DNA of 64,000 bases from Deltaproteobacteria bacterium HGW-Deltaproteobacteria-13 (lineage in GTDB: Bacteria; Desulfobacterota; Syntrophia; Syntrophales; Smithellaceae): positions 26,883-90,882 of the forward strand of contig PHBJ01000014.1 of NCBI GenBank assembly GCA_002840555.1, written 5' to 3'. The translations under genes were made by a program, and so were the position numbers. Positions 32,355 through 41,737 of this stretch are shown one piece after another (the first letter of the stretch is position 1; each line of letters starts with the position of its first letter). The notes beneath the pieces were generated by a model. It had not been told where the DNA came from, ran no database searches, and saw only the letters and a list, made by a program, of their open reading frames with translations.

Positions 32355-33014
32355 TTAAAATTTCCAGCCGATGCCCCCTTTGAATGTAGAATATCCAAGC
32401 CGGATATCCCGCTCATCTTCGTTGATAGTTAATTTTGCCGGGAAAAAATATTTATAAGAGTATTCGGCGCGAATAAAAAGATTTTTAAAAAGGGTCACGT
32501 CCAGACCTATGCCGGGAGTGAGGCCCCAGCATTCGCTGTAACTGTTATATGCTTCGTTCGTGGTTAAAGACTTAACTTCCATATTCACACCGGACCATAC
32601 CAGACCTACCGCGACATAGGGCAAAAAAGGACCTATGGCATAACCGACCCGCCCGCGCAGTGAAACGTCCCATTCAACGTATGTATGACAGGAATAATCA
32701 TCGTTGGGACATGACGATCGTGCACCGGCTTCGCCTAAACTCCCTTCCAATTCAAGACCGTACACTATTTTGTATGGCGTCTCGGAATAGGCTCCAATAA
32801 ATAATCCTCCCAAGCCTCCACTGATATTCTGTTCAAAGCTCTCTCCATTATACAATTTACTGGTTCCCTCATTATAGCTTCCCTGAAAACCAACGTACAC
32901 ATGTTCCCTGACATTGGAGCCATTCGATAGGACTTGATCATCATTCTGGGCCAATACGTTTACCGAAAACATCATGATTGCAATGAAAATAACTGAAAAT
33001 AATATTCGTTTCAT
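32355..33014 (-). CDS. Outer-membrane beta-barrel protein (OmpA-like/opacity type)
   Basis: The protein is 219 residues from ATG 33014, chosen because GGAG lies 9 bp upstream and a clean signal peptide follows (MKRILFSVIFIAIMMFSVNVLAQ region). Alternating beta-strand pattern, GFQGSYNEG, NLFIRAEYSYKYFF and the terminal GGIGWKF with a C-terminal Phe indicate an eight-stranded outer-membrane barrel. It stands alone. The function is unknown. The upstream 33015-33322 region holds only AT-rich, TTTTAAGT-repeating sequence on its left side. Confidence 0.8.
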   Translation of the reverse strand: MKRILFSVIFIAIMMFSVNVLAQNDDQVLSNGSNVREHVYVGFQGSYNEGTSKLYNGESFEQNISGGLGGLFIGAYSETPYKIVYGLELEGSLGEAGARSSCPNDDYSCHTYVEWDVSLRGRVGYAIGPFLPYVAVGLVWSGVNMEVKSLTTNEAYNSYSECWGLTPGIGLDVTLFKNLFIRAEYSYKYFFPAKLTINEDERDIRLGYSTFKGGIGWKF

Positions 33015-33322
33015 CTTCTTATTCTCCTTTTTATTCATACCGCGCAAATAGTCGTTGCCACCCCTTGCAGATGTTTATGATAATATGTTTTGCTGATATG
33101 GAACTCTCGGCAGACGCGCCAGACTTGCGTAAGTCACTTCACTCAGGATACCGGTATTGATCACTCGCTTGCCGATCTTGGTAAGAACTTTATTTAACGC
33201 GCAGGAATATAATAGCCGTTCGCTTGCAAGTCAAGGAAATCTTGGAGGAGTGAAGGGGGAAGAGAAGTTTTAAGTTTTAAGTAATTAAGTAGTTAAGAAA
33301 AAAACTGTGAATTGTGAAAAAA

Positions 33323-34162
33323 TTAATCTTCTTTGTCGGGCCAGGAATACACGGGCGGACGATTTTCAAAGCATGATCCGTCAGGCATCACTTCAACATC
33401 CTTGCCGTCGATCCGTTTGATTTTGGTCAGCGTGGCAGGCACGTGGCGTTTGCAGGCGGTATCCATAACCTCCGCAATGGTCTTGAAACATTTTATATCC
33501 TCAAGGGTCATGATCTGGGGCAAAATCATGTCCAGGCTTCCCTGCTCATATTGCCTGATCGCTTCCGCCGGACGAATCCAGATGTGGCCGGTCAGTTCAA
33601 CGCCGTCATGTATCGCGGTTTGACCAAGCGGCATCTGCGTCACAAAGAACCGAACATCGTAGCGTATCGGAAAAGGTTCGGGCGTAATCCAGTGTGAAAA
33701 ATAATTAAGCCGGTCGAGCGGCAGAAAAAGCTGCTCCGCCGCGAGCACCTCGGAAAAAAGCATCTTCCCTTCGATGAGTGATTTCCGATAATTGCCGAAG
33801 CGCCTGCTCTCCTCTTCCGTCCTGATCGTCACAGGCGCGCCGTCTTTCTTCTGCGCCAGGAGAATCCCCACCTCCTCAAACGTTTCACGAATTGCCGCGA
33901 CCCAAACTCCCAGAGCCTGGTCGGGGTGCCGCATATCGGAAAGCATTCGTGAGGCGCCCGCGCGATCGACTCCCCGGATAAAGCATTCCATCCCGGCCGC
34001 AAAATCGGTGTTTTCCACCCCACCGCCCGGAAACACATAATAGCCCGGAACAAAACTGCTCTTGCGGTTTCTCCGGACCATCAGAACTTCAATGTCCTTG
34101 ATGGAGGCATCCGGACAAGCGCGTAAAAGCATTACAGTCGCGGCATCGGCGGGAATAACATT
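33323..34162 (-). CDS. NUDIX hydrolase (NUDT19-like)
   Basis: The protein is 279 residues from ATG 34162; a GTG 12 bp upstream is possible. VFPGGGVENTDF opens the Nudix region, and after an insertion RETFEEVGILL completes the Nudix box, as in the longer NUDT19-type proteins that act on CoA-like compounds. The gene starts 28 bp downstream of the CoA-transferase stop, so both may be one operon. A CoA or acyl-CoA diphosphatase role is plausible but inferred. Confidence 0.82.
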   Translation of the reverse strand, partial: NVIPADAATVMLLRACPDASIKDIEVLMVRRNRKSSFVPGYYVFPGGGVENTDFAAGMECFIRGVDRAGASRMLSDMRHPDQALGVWVAAIRETFEEVGILLAQKKDGAPVTIRTEEESRRFGNYRKSLIEGKMLFSEVLAAEQLFLPLDRLNYFSHWITPEPFPIRYDVRFFVTQMPLGQTAIHDGVELTGHIWIRPAEAIRQYEQGSLDMILPQIMTLEDIKCFKTIAEVMDTACKRHVPATLTKIKRIDGKDVEVMPDGSCFENRPPVYSWPDKED

Positions 34163-34189
34163 CATATAAAACACTCTCGTATCTTCTTT

Positions 34190-35704
34190 CTATTTACCCG
34201 ATTGAATGGGATCCCAGTCGGACCCCCAAACGGCGCTGCCCATGGGCATTTTGTATTTGCGCCGATCTGAGTAGGACGGATAACGTCTGTTGCCGCCTTC
34301 TTCCGGCAGGAAATTCGCGGGGAATTTCGGGGGAAGGAGACCATGCTCGTGTGCTTCCTTTTCCAGCCAGGCGCGGTCGTCGGGATGCGCAATCGAAATG
34401 AGCGCGCTGGCCCGTTCATAGCCGTTGAGTCCCCGCAGATTGACAATACCGTATTCCGTGCAGACATAATTTGCAAATTGCGCGGGCACGTCCACCACCG
34501 ATCCGGGAGGAAGGAATGGGACGATGCGCGACGTGTTGTGTTTACTGCGCGACGTCATCGCGGCAACTCCGCGGCCGCCTTTGGCCTGCGCGGCAAAAAT
34601 GATGAACTGGAAAAATCCGCCCGTCCCGGAAATGGGTCGCTTGTCATAAAACGAACAGGACATCTGACCCAGTAAATCAACGGCCACCGTGTTGTTGATG
34701 GCTACCATGTTATCGATGCGGCGCAGGATGTCGAGATTATTGGTGTAATCTATATCGTAAGCCGCGAGCGCCTGGTTGCGGTGTACGGTTTCATAATACC
34801 ACTTCACATCCACGGGAAAGGCAAATGTCCAGACACTTTTGCCCTGATCCAGATTTTTGTAAGCATTTGTTACTTGTCCCGACTCGATCATTTTGATGAG
34901 GCCGTAATTGAGCATTTCAGTATGAATGCCCAGGTCCTTGAACCCGGCGTCCGCCATGGCGGCCACGCAAGCCGAAGGCAGGGAACCGATGCCCAATTGC
35001 ACGACGTCGCGGTCGCGCATGATGGTCATGATATGCCGGGCGATTTCCTGTTCCACAGGCCGCGGGACAATGGCCTTTTCATTCATCTGCGGCCATTTGT
35101 ACTTTTCACAGTCCACTTCCACCCAGTAATCGATATCGTCGATATGGATGGTATTGAAACGTCCGCCTTCGGCCCAGGGGTAATCGGCTCTTACTTCAAA
35201 GACAATTTTTTTCGCCGTCTGACTGAAGATTTTGGAACTGTTGGTCCCGTAGGACATATTAAAGTAACCGTGATTGTCCGGCGCGGTGGCCGCGTTGAAC
35301 CACCAGTCGATGCCGCGCTTTTCCCGCTCGCCACTGGCAAACCGGTAATGATGCGCCCATACGCCGCCCGCCCAGCCCCAGGGCGTCCAACTGGTCACGC
35401 CGTTTTCTTCTCTGGCTTTGCGGTTCCAGGGGAAAAAGAAATGTTCATGAACGCAGTGATACTGCTGTTGAGGATCGATCTGCTGCAATTCCGGGTGGGG
35501 ATAAAAGTTGCCCGCGAGCCAAAACTCGATGTCTTGAAGCTGGCCGGGCCCTCCGCCCAGGCGTTGCGCAACCGCTTCGGTGCAAACGGTGGAATCGCCG
35601 CCGACCGTTCCGTGATTAATCCAGTCGCCGGACTTTACCATGTCGGCGATCTGACTTGCCGTTCTTTTCTTGTCGCGAATTTTCTGCTGTATAGGTGTCG
35701 TCAT
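34190..35704 (-). CDS. Acetyl-CoA hydrolase/transferase family CoA-transferase
   Basis: The 504-residue protein belongs to the class I Cat1/AbfT-type CoA-transferases. A probable catalytic Glu lies in GIHTEMLNYG. The CoA-site glycine-rich segments are QLGIGSLPSACV and ISGTGGFFQF. Family members move CoA between acetate and butyrate, 4-hydroxybutyrate, propionate or succinate, fitting a fermentative or syntrophic life. It is followed by the NUDIX gene. The exact acyl specificity cannot be read from sequence. Confidence 0.88.
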   Translation of the reverse strand: MTTPIQQKIRDKKRTASQIADMVKSGDWINHGTVGGDSTVCTEAVAQRLGGGPGQLQDIEFWLAGNFYPHPELQQIDPQQQYHCVHEHFFFPWNRKAREENGVTSWTPWGWAGGVWAHHYRFASGEREKRGIDWWFNAATAPDNHGYFNMSYGTNSSKIFSQTAKKIVFEVRADYPWAEGGRFNTIHIDDIDYWVEVDCEKYKWPQMNEKAIVPRPVEQEIARHIMTIMRDRDVVQLGIGSLPSACVAAMADAGFKDLGIHTEMLNYGLIKMIESGQVTNAYKNLDQGKSVWTFAFPVDVKWYYETVHRNQALAAYDIDYTNNLDILRRIDNMVAINNTVAVDLLGQMSCSFYDKRPISGTGGFFQFIIFAAQAKGGRGVAAMTSRSKHNTSRIVPFLPPGSVVDVPAQFANYVCTEYGIVNLRGLNGYERASALISIAHPDDRAWLEKEAHEHGLLPPKFPANFLPEEGGNRRYPSYSDRRKYKMPMGSAVWGSDWDPIQSGK

Positions 35705-35928
35705 AGTATTCTCTCTTAATTTAGATTTAAGGCCGCCATATTACTTTTCAACACTTAGTGCGCGAGGCACAGGGAACAAACACATAAAAAGAATTTTTTT
35801 CTCTCTAGTTATATGTTGGTGGGCTTTCATACACGATCAAAAAGATTTTTTCAAGACGATTAGATGGACTGTTGTCTGAAAGCGGAAACTTGACTCCGTG
35901 TCGTTTTCAAATATTTTTCATAGATAAC

Positions 35929-35983
35929 AAAAAACAAAAAGGGGTAATTAGAAACAATCTGCTCTAATTACCCCTTTTGTTTT
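35929..35983. terminator. Strong bidirectional terminator
   Basis: AAAAGGGGTAATTAGA pairs with TCTAATTACCCCTTTT (stem ends near 35937 and 35978), with A- and T-rich flanks on both sides. It lies 20 bp beyond the stop of the minus-strand acyl-CoA synthetase gene, which it should terminate. Confidence 0.9.
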
Positions 35984-36002
35984 CTACAGAATATATTAAA
36001 TT

Positions 36003-37823
36003 CTATTCCTTATACATCTCCTCGATGGCGTTGTTGAAATGGGCCAGAACGATCTTGCGCTTGATTTTGAGCGTGGGAGTCAATTCGCCGGTTTCCTGGC
36101 TGAAAACGCGGTCGATGAGGGAAAAACGTTTGATCTGTTCCACGCGTCCCAGCGGTTTATTCAACTCGTCGACTATTTCGTTGTATTTTTTGACCACTTC
36201 CGGATTGGAGATCAGTTTCTTCGGATCGGTCTCGTCGATGTTTTTTGACTTAGCCCATTTAAGCAGTTCGGGGAAGCAGGGCACGATAAGGGCCACGAGA
36301 TATTTCTTCTGGTCGCCTACAATAGCGATCTGCTCGATGAACGGGTTCATGGCAAATTGCCCTTCTATGACCTGTGGTGAAACATTTTTCCCGCCGGCGG
36401 TGATCAGGATGTCTTTCTTGCGGTCTGTTATCGTCAGATAACCGTCGGCGTCGATGGTGCCGATGTCGCCGGTATAAAACCATCCGTCCTTTGTGAGAAC
36501 CTGCTCCGTATCTTCCGGCCTGTTGTAATATCCTTTCATAACCTGCGGTCCGCGGATCATGATCTCGCCATCGTCCGCGATTTTACATTCTGTGCGCGGA
36601 AAGATCGGGCCGCAGGTGCCGAGTTTGATCGGCTTGAGACGTCTGTATGTGTGCAGGTGCGTTATCGGAGTGGTTTCGGTGAGTCCGTAACCCAAGTGTA
36701 TTGGAACGCCGATGATCTGGAAAAATGAGTTGATCTCATTGGATAAGGGCGCGCCGCCGACTCCCAGGGCCTTCATGTTATCAAGTCCCAGGGCCTTGCG
36801 CAGTTTTGAATAAATAAGCTTTTCGAAAATATTGTATGCCACATTCAGGGGAAAGGGTATCGGCTTGTTGGCCAGGATATAGGGCAATGACTTGTTGCCG
36901 ATGTACATGGACGCGTTGAATAATTTCTTCTTGCTTTCGGGGGCATTTCGCAGCTGGCCCATGACCCCTTCATAAATTTTCTCCAGGACACGCGGCACGT
37001 ATACGGCCAGAGAGGGTCTGACATCTTTGAGGTCCGCAAGCAGGGTATCGGCCCCTTTCGTGTAAGAGATGGTGCATCCTTCATGCAGCGCGGAATTGTA
37101 GCCGACCGTACGCTCCAGCGCATGAGACAGGGGAAGGAGAGACACGCAAGTCCCCCTCGGAGGAAACGGGTGATGCTCGACAAACTGTTTCACGTTGGAC
37201 ACCAGGTTGCTGTGGGTCAGCATGGCCCCTTTGGGATTGCCCGTTGTACCCGAAGTATAAATCAGGGTGGCTGTTTCCTGGGCGTCTATATTTCTCAGGC
37301 GCTTGTCGATCTCTCCGAAATTAAGGTTTCCCTTGCCGGTCTGCAGGGCGTCGGATAGCTTCACCACCATCGGATCTCTGAAATCTATATCGTCGAAAAC
37401 GATGATTTCCTGCAGATAAACGAGTTTTTCTTTTTCCTTCAACAGATTGTCAACTTGAAACTTCCCGGCGCACATGCATATCTTTGCCCGGGAATCGTTC
37501 AGTATATATTCCGCTTCCGGGCCGGAGTTTGTCGGATATACGGTGACATCGGCCGCTCCGATGGCCAGTGCGGCGATGTCCGATACGACCCATTCGGGCC
37601 GGTTGTCGGAATAGATGGCGATCTTATCTTTCGGTTGAATGCCTTTTTTCAAAAAGTACGAAGCCAGTGCGTCGACCTGCCCGCTAATATCGCCGTAAGA
37701 ATACTCTTTCCATTGTTTGTTCTCGTCGCGGATTCTAAGAAAAATTATGTCGCGGGATTTCTCAACCTGATTTCTGAAAATACCTGGAATTGTCGTGTCA
37801 TTGTAAGGTTTAAATGCGCTCAT
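36003..37823 (-). CDS. AMP-dependent long-chain acyl-CoA synthetase
   Basis: The protein is 606 residues from ATG 37823, chosen for its AGGAGTGATATC ribosome site. The AMP-binding P-loop is LIYTSGTTGNPKGA. Other motifs are LGYGLTETTP, WFYTGDIGTID and ITDRKKDILITAGGKN. It activates a fatty acid to acyl-CoA with ATP, probably for beta-oxidation or lipid synthesis. It is a single gene ended by the strong terminator. Chain-length preference is unknown. Confidence 0.93.
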   Translation of the reverse strand: MSAFKPYNDTTIPGIFRNQVEKSRDIIFLRIRDENKQWKEYSYGDISGQVDALASYFLKKGIQPKDKIAIYSDNRPEWVVSDIAALAIGAADVTVYPTNSGPEAEYILNDSRAKICMCAGKFQVDNLLKEKEKLVYLQEIIVFDDIDFRDPMVVKLSDALQTGKGNLNFGEIDKRLRNIDAQETATLIYTSGTTGNPKGAMLTHSNLVSNVKQFVEHHPFPPRGTCVSLLPLSHALERTVGYNSALHEGCTISYTKGADTLLADLKDVRPSLAVYVPRVLEKIYEGVMGQLRNAPESKKKLFNASMYIGNKSLPYILANKPIPFPLNVAYNIFEKLIYSKLRKALGLDNMKALGVGGAPLSNEINSFFQIIGVPIHLGYGLTETTPITHLHTYRRLKPIKLGTCGPIFPRTECKIADDGEIMIRGPQVMKGYYNRPEDTEQVLTKDGWFYTGDIGTIDADGYLTITDRKKDILITAGGKNVSPQVIEGQFAMNPFIEQIAIVGDQKKYLVALIVPCFPELLKWAKSKNIDETDPKKLISNPEVVKKYNEIVDELNKPLGRVEQIKRFSLIDRVFSQETGELTPTLKIKRKIVLAHFNNAIEEMYKE

Positions 37824-38183
37824 GATATCACTCCTGTTTTTATTATGTATGTCCGGGCTATAGATCCGGACGATCCGAATATCTACAAACGGGGACAAGT
37901 AAATTTTTGCTTATATTTGACAACTGAGAAACACACAAAATAGGATTAGATCTTGGATAGGGATAAGGTCAGGTCTTGAAATATAAGTATTCTGTCATAT
38001 TTAACTTTCATGATCATCAAATGATCGTGTCGAATAATACTTATTTCTGAAAATAATGCAAGAAGAAATAGTAAACAGTCTGTGGTTAACAGTCAGCAGC
38101 GAACAGTAAATTATTAATAATATTATCCATTTAACGCTGGAGAGAGAAAATGCCCCGATGCTGTAACCTGGAATAAAAAAATA
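37824..38183. other. Intergenic region with a possible Y1-transposon end remnant
   Basis: There is no gene in ~360 bp. GGTCAGGTCTTGAAATAT (near 37969) closely matches the end sequence often left by REP-associated Y1 transposase elements, but no transposase is nearby. Short repeats AACAGTC/AACAGT occur around 38072-38107. The start of the synthetase transcript should lie on the left side. Confidence 0.4.
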
Positions 38184-38963
38184 TCACTTCGGAAACCCCA
38201 TATAAATCTGAATCCGGCCCCGCCAGGGGACGGGGACTTCATGATACTCCCAGTGATATGTGCCGGCTGAAAAAGCCGTCATGCCGGTCAGTTCTTCCTT
38301 TGTGTATATTCGCAGCAGACTGATCAGAGAATCCCAAAAAAACACACAGGGAATAATTGGAATAAAAAAAGTGAAAATGATTTTTAACAAACGATGCCGT
38401 TGAGCCATCCATGGATTGCATAAAATGGCCATGAAGACGAAGAAAAAAAGTTTATAGGAGGAAGACAAGCTCCGGGTAATCGGCTCGAGAATAAAAATCG
38501 CGCTCCTTTTTTCGACGCAGCCGCCCAGCATCCTGGCGGCACGTTCCGGCGGGAAATGGTGAAACGCGGTGATAATTAATCGGGCATCATGATCAAGCTC
38601 ATCGGGTATGTCTGTGGCATCCAGAGATTTTTCGATAAACGACACATGATCCGGATGACGCCGGGCCATTTGCGACATCAGGGGGATATTGGGATACAAA
38701 TCCGAAAGAATGATGCGAAGAGATTTTTTTTCCTCCTTCTTTAAGGATTCCAGTAAAACGGAAACCGGTTCGCCTGAACCGCTGGCAAGATCAAGAATCC
38801 TCCCGGCCTTTGTCCGTTTTAAGAACGTAATAAAATATGGAGCCGCCGCTTTGTATACTTTACTCCAGCGCAGGCCCATTCCCAGTGTTTCGGGCATCGA
38901 CTCCCGAATAAATTCCGGAACTATTTTGTAATCATTGAATTCAAAGGCATGACAGCGTTTCAT
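38184..38963 (-). CDS. Class I SAM-dependent methyltransferase with hydrophobic insert
   Basis: The 259-residue protein has a motif I-like ILDLASGSGEPVSVLLE and an acidic ILSDLYPN. A hydrophobic stretch (~170-220, LFFFVFMAILCNP and IIFTFFIPIIPCVFFW) suggests membrane association. The end reads YHEVPVPWRGRIQIYMG. It stands alone with weak flanks. The substrate is unknown, and a lipid substrate is possible from the hydrophobic part. Confidence 0.72.
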   Translation of the reverse strand: MKRCHAFEFNDYKIVPEFIRESMPETLGMGLRWSKVYKAAAPYFITFLKRTKAGRILDLASGSGEPVSVLLESLKKEEKKSLRIILSDLYPNIPLMSQMARRHPDHVSFIEKSLDATDIPDELDHDARLIITAFHHFPPERAARMLGGCVEKRSAIFILEPITRSLSSSYKLFFFVFMAILCNPWMAQRHRLLKIIFTFFIPIIPCVFFWDSLISLLRIYTKEELTGMTAFSAGTYHWEYHEVPVPWRGRIQIYMGFPK

Positions 38964-39060
38964 GATTCTAATGTAGCATAAAACATAAGAATGAAAAACA
39001 GGACTTTCGCGAAGTCAGAGCGGCTGTAAATGTCGATTGTGTTCAGCGCCGTTCAGGTAT

Positions 39061-39492
39061 TTATTTTTTTGCTGCGGATTTTGGGGCGGCTTTTTTTACT
39101 GTTCTTTTTACCGGCGGCCTGGATGTCTTTTTCGGCTGCGCTTTTGTTTTAGCCGCAGGCTTCGGGGCTGAAGCTGTTTTGATGATCCTTTGCCCTTCGA
39201 GTTTGCTTAACTGCCATTCCAGCTTTTTGATTTTGGCAAACGCGGCTTTTATTTTTTTGTCTTCATCAACGCTTTTCATGCCGTCAAGAGCGGCATAGGT
39301 CATGTCGCCCAGTTCTTTTATCCGGTCTTGTATCTTCAATGTCAGATTAAGCATTTTATATTGCCGTTTTCCTTCATCTGAAAGTTCATTCATTCTCACG
39401 GATACAACATTGGCCCCTTCTTTTAAGACAGCAAGTCCTTCTTCCATCCCCTTCTTCAGATTTATTTTGATTTTGTCAAAAAGGTTTTCCAT
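39061..39492 (-). CDS. Helical protein with a histone H1-like Lys/Ala/Pro tail
   Basis: In the 143-residue protein, residues 1-100 are strongly helical and likely coiled coil, with heptad-like KLEWQLSKLEGQR near the end. Residues ~105-143 are a basic, low-complexity KPAAKTKAQ...KKAAPKSAAKK tail like eukaryotic H1 or bacterial histone-like proteins. It could bind DNA or RNA, or act as a phasin-like surface protein. It lies next to pssA. No family is assigned with confidence. Confidence 0.7.
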   Translation of the reverse strand: MENLFDKIKINLKKGMEEGLAVLKEGANVVSVRMNELSDEGKRQYKMLNLTLKIQDRIKELGDMTYAALDGMKSVDEDKKIKAAFAKIKKLEWQLSKLEGQRIIKTASAPKPAAKTKAQPKKTSRPPVKRTVKKAAPKSAAKK

Positions 39493-39523
39493 GACTTAAC
39501 TCCTTTGATTGTTATTTGCCATC

Positions 39524-40150
39524 TCATGGCTTGGGAATATGGAATCGGCTGATCATCAGCGAACCCGAAAGCGCAAACATGAGCACGAGTGGATGAAGTT
39601 TGAACCCGGCAAGCGTGATCTCGCCGAACCATAAATCCTGGTTGACGGCGCCGGACCATGCCGCCAGCGCGAGGATAAAGACGAGCACGATTGAAGTCGG
39701 TATGGGTGTTCCCTCGAAATACTTCACCTTGTCGGATCCCTGGGACAGCGCTTCCGCGGTGACGTTGTACCGGGCAAGGCGTGAGACCCCGCAGGCAACG
39801 AAGCCCGCCAGGATGATTCGATCGTATAAACCTTGCATACCGCAACCATACCCGATGATTGCGGGCGCCACACCGAAAGAGATGACATCGGCCAGGGAGT
39901 CGAGTTCGCGGCCCAGGGTTGAAGTCTTCTTCCGCCATCGGGCGATGCGGCCGTCCAGGAAGTCGAATATCATTGCGAAGAAGACGAGACCGCACGCAAA
40001 ATAGACGTGCAGGATATCATTCTGTTCGAGGTACGTTATGATGGAGAAAATGGCGCCTACGCCGCAGACAGCATTCCCGAGAGTAAACCAGTCTGCCAGG
40101 TGAAACTCCCGAATCATCGAAAACGGTTTTTTCCGGTCACTTGTAGTCAT
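39524..40150 (-). CDS. pssA: CDP-diacylglycerol-serine O-phosphatidyltransferase
   Basis: The 208-residue protein is an integral membrane enzyme with the CDP-alcohol phosphatidyltransferase motif D66-G-x2-A-R-x8-G-x3-D84-x3-D88. The sequence following it (VISFGVAPA) is typical of PssA of the Gram-positive/archaeal type. It makes phosphatidylserine, a precursor of phosphatidylethanolamine. No psd gene is adjacent in the window. About six membrane helices are evident. Confidence 0.88.
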   Translation of the reverse strand: MTTSDRKKPFSMIREFHLADWFTLGNAVCGVGAIFSIITYLEQNDILHVYFACGLVFFAMIFDFLDGRIARWRKKTSTLGRELDSLADVISFGVAPAIIGYGCGMQGLYDRIILAGFVACGVSRLARYNVTAEALSQGSDKVKYFEGTPIPTSIVLVFILALAAWSGAVNQDLWFGEITLAGFKLHPLVLMFALSGSLMISRFHIPKP

Positions 40151-40199
40151 TTAATATACCTTCCTCATCACCAAGTTGAAACACTTCAACGATTATGGG

Positions 40200-40472
40200 T
40201 TATCTTTCCCCATGTCTTGCTTCAATTTCAAATTTATTATTTTTATATCCATGCTTAACAGTTTCCCATAAATATTGAATCACGAATTGGAAACATCCTA
40301 ATTCTACAAATTGTTTCTTATGAGTTTCTTCATGTTTTCGCCATGCTGCCGACACAAAATCTTCAGAGCAGGAATATCGACAGCAACTTTTACCGGTTGT
40401 GATGGCATATTCCCCCGCGCCTGTAATCCTTTTTAATAATTTTGCCAATTTACTGTTATATACATCACTCAT
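40200..40472 (-). CDS. Small minigluzincin-like HExxH protein
   Basis: The protein is 90 residues from ATG 40472, chosen for GGAG 8 bp upstream. It has a zincin motif H-E-E-T-H in WRKHEETHKKQF and a late FEIEARHG whose Glu could be the third zinc ligand, as in minigluzincins. Two cysteines lie in SCCRYSCSE. It is much shorter than classical metallopeptidases. Activity is unknown, and it could instead be a binding fold. It stands alone between pssA and a small membrane protein. Confidence 0.55.
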   Translation of the reverse strand: MSDVYNSKLAKLLKRITGAGEYAITTGKSCCRYSCSEDFVSAAWRKHEETHKKQFVELGCFQFVIQYLWETVKHGYKNNKFEIEARHGER

Positions 40473-40627
40473 TGGATAATCTCCGGACCGGCCCCGACTC
40501 AACATGCACTGCATGCTCAGTTAGAGTTCAGTCTTTTTTACGCGTGACAAGATTATATCCGCAGCAAAAGCCGCGCGCAGGCTATTGGATGTTCTTAACC
40601 GCTCTTGGAATAAGAAAGTAAAAATAT

Positions 40628-40801
40628 CTATTTCTTATGGCCTACAAAGTAATATACAATGGCAGTGATTATACTGAAAAATACTGCGCAGATTATCCAT
40701 ACAATTTTCACGCCCGTGCTCAACCCCTTGTTGTTCACAAGCACGTCGTATATAACCCAGACGGCACATATTAATGCAACAAGTCCTATTATTGTTCCCA
40801 T
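40628..40801 (-). CDS. Small two-helix membrane protein (PLDc_N-like)
   Basis: The protein is 57 residues from ATG 40801, chosen for GAGGGGG upstream. Two hydrophobic helices (~5-20 and ~30-52) flank VNNKGLSTGVKIVW, the arrangement of the phospholipase D N-terminal (PLDc_N) family of tiny membrane proteins. Its role is unknown. It is divergent from the metallohydrolase gene at 40971. Confidence 0.65.
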   Translation of the reverse strand: MGTIIGLVALICAVWVIYDVLVNNKGLSTGVKIVWIICAVFFSIITAIVYYFVGHKK

Positions 40802-40970
40802 TTTAATACCCCCTCGATTATATTTTTTCGGCATGAATTATAGGAGACACCGTCTTGTGTGTCAAGAATATCTTGGCCGCACAGCGTGCTGCAATAAGGA
40901 TTTCAGAAAAAAAATAATTTACGATTTGAAAAGTATCATTTAATCAGCTAAAAGGATGCAGGAGGGTAAA

Positions 40971-41711
40971 ATGAAAATTACATTCCTGGGAACTAACGGC
41001 TGGTTCGATACGGATTGCGGCAATACGATTTGTACGCTGATAGAGACAAAAACGGCGTACATTATTCTCGATGCCGGAAACGGTATTTATAAAGCGGGCA
41101 AATATATTAAAAAGAATTTGCCGGTTTATTTATTCCTCAGTCACTTCCACATTGATCATATTGAAGGTCTGCACACGCTGGCCCAATTCAAGTTTAAGTC
41201 GCTTACGATTATCGGCCAAACGGGAACGAGGGCGACCCTCAAAGAATTTCTCGCTCCTAAATATTCTATTCCTGTCGATAAGCTGCCTTTCCCCTGCAAG
41301 GTGATGGACATGAAAGAAGGCTGGCACAAAACCCCCGTGAAATTCAGGGCGCTGCCGCTTGTGCACGCTTCAAAGTGTTTAGGCTACCGGCTGGAAATTG
41401 ACGGCAAAATTATAAGTTATTGCACCGACACCGGTTACTGCCGGAACTCCGAAGACCTTTCCGCCAATGCCGATCTGCTGATCTCCGAATGCGCCCTGCT
41501 CGGCGGGCAAGAATCCGATTACTGGCCTCACATGAATCCGCAGCTTGCGGCAAAGCTTGCTGCTGCATCAAAAGCGAAAAAACTTGCTCTCACTCATTTT
41601 GACGCGGCATTATATACCACAATGGCAAAAAGAGAAAAGGCACAGGCACAGGCGCGACTGATATTTCCTGAAACGGTTTGCGCTTATGACGGGCTGCGCA
41701 TCGTGGTTTAA
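40971..41711 (+). CDS. Metallo-beta-lactamase-fold hydrolase (RNase Z/phosphodiesterase-like)
   Basis: The protein is 246 residues from ATG 40971 with AGGAGGG upstream. The metal motif is SHFHIDHIEGL, preceded by ILDAGNG. Further ligands are His in LVHASKCLG, Asp in CTDTGY and a late THFDA. It resembles COG1234-type phosphodiesterases, which act on RNA 3' ends or cyclic nucleotides. It is the only plus-strand gene in this stretch. The substrate is inferred to be a phosphodiester. Confidence 0.87.
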   Translation: MKITFLGTNGWFDTDCGNTICTLIETKTAYIILDAGNGIYKAGKYIKKNLPVYLFLSHFHIDHIEGLHTLAQFKFKSLTIIGQTGTRATLKEFLAPKYSIPVDKLPFPCKVMDMKEGWHKTPVKFRALPLVHASKCLGYRLEIDGKIISYCTDTGYCRNSEDLSANADLLISECALLGGQESDYWPHMNPQLAAKLAAASKAKKLALTHFDAALYTTMAKREKAQAQARLIFPETVCAYDGLRIVV

Positions 41712-41737
41712 CCTGACCATTCGAGGTTCAGAACCGG

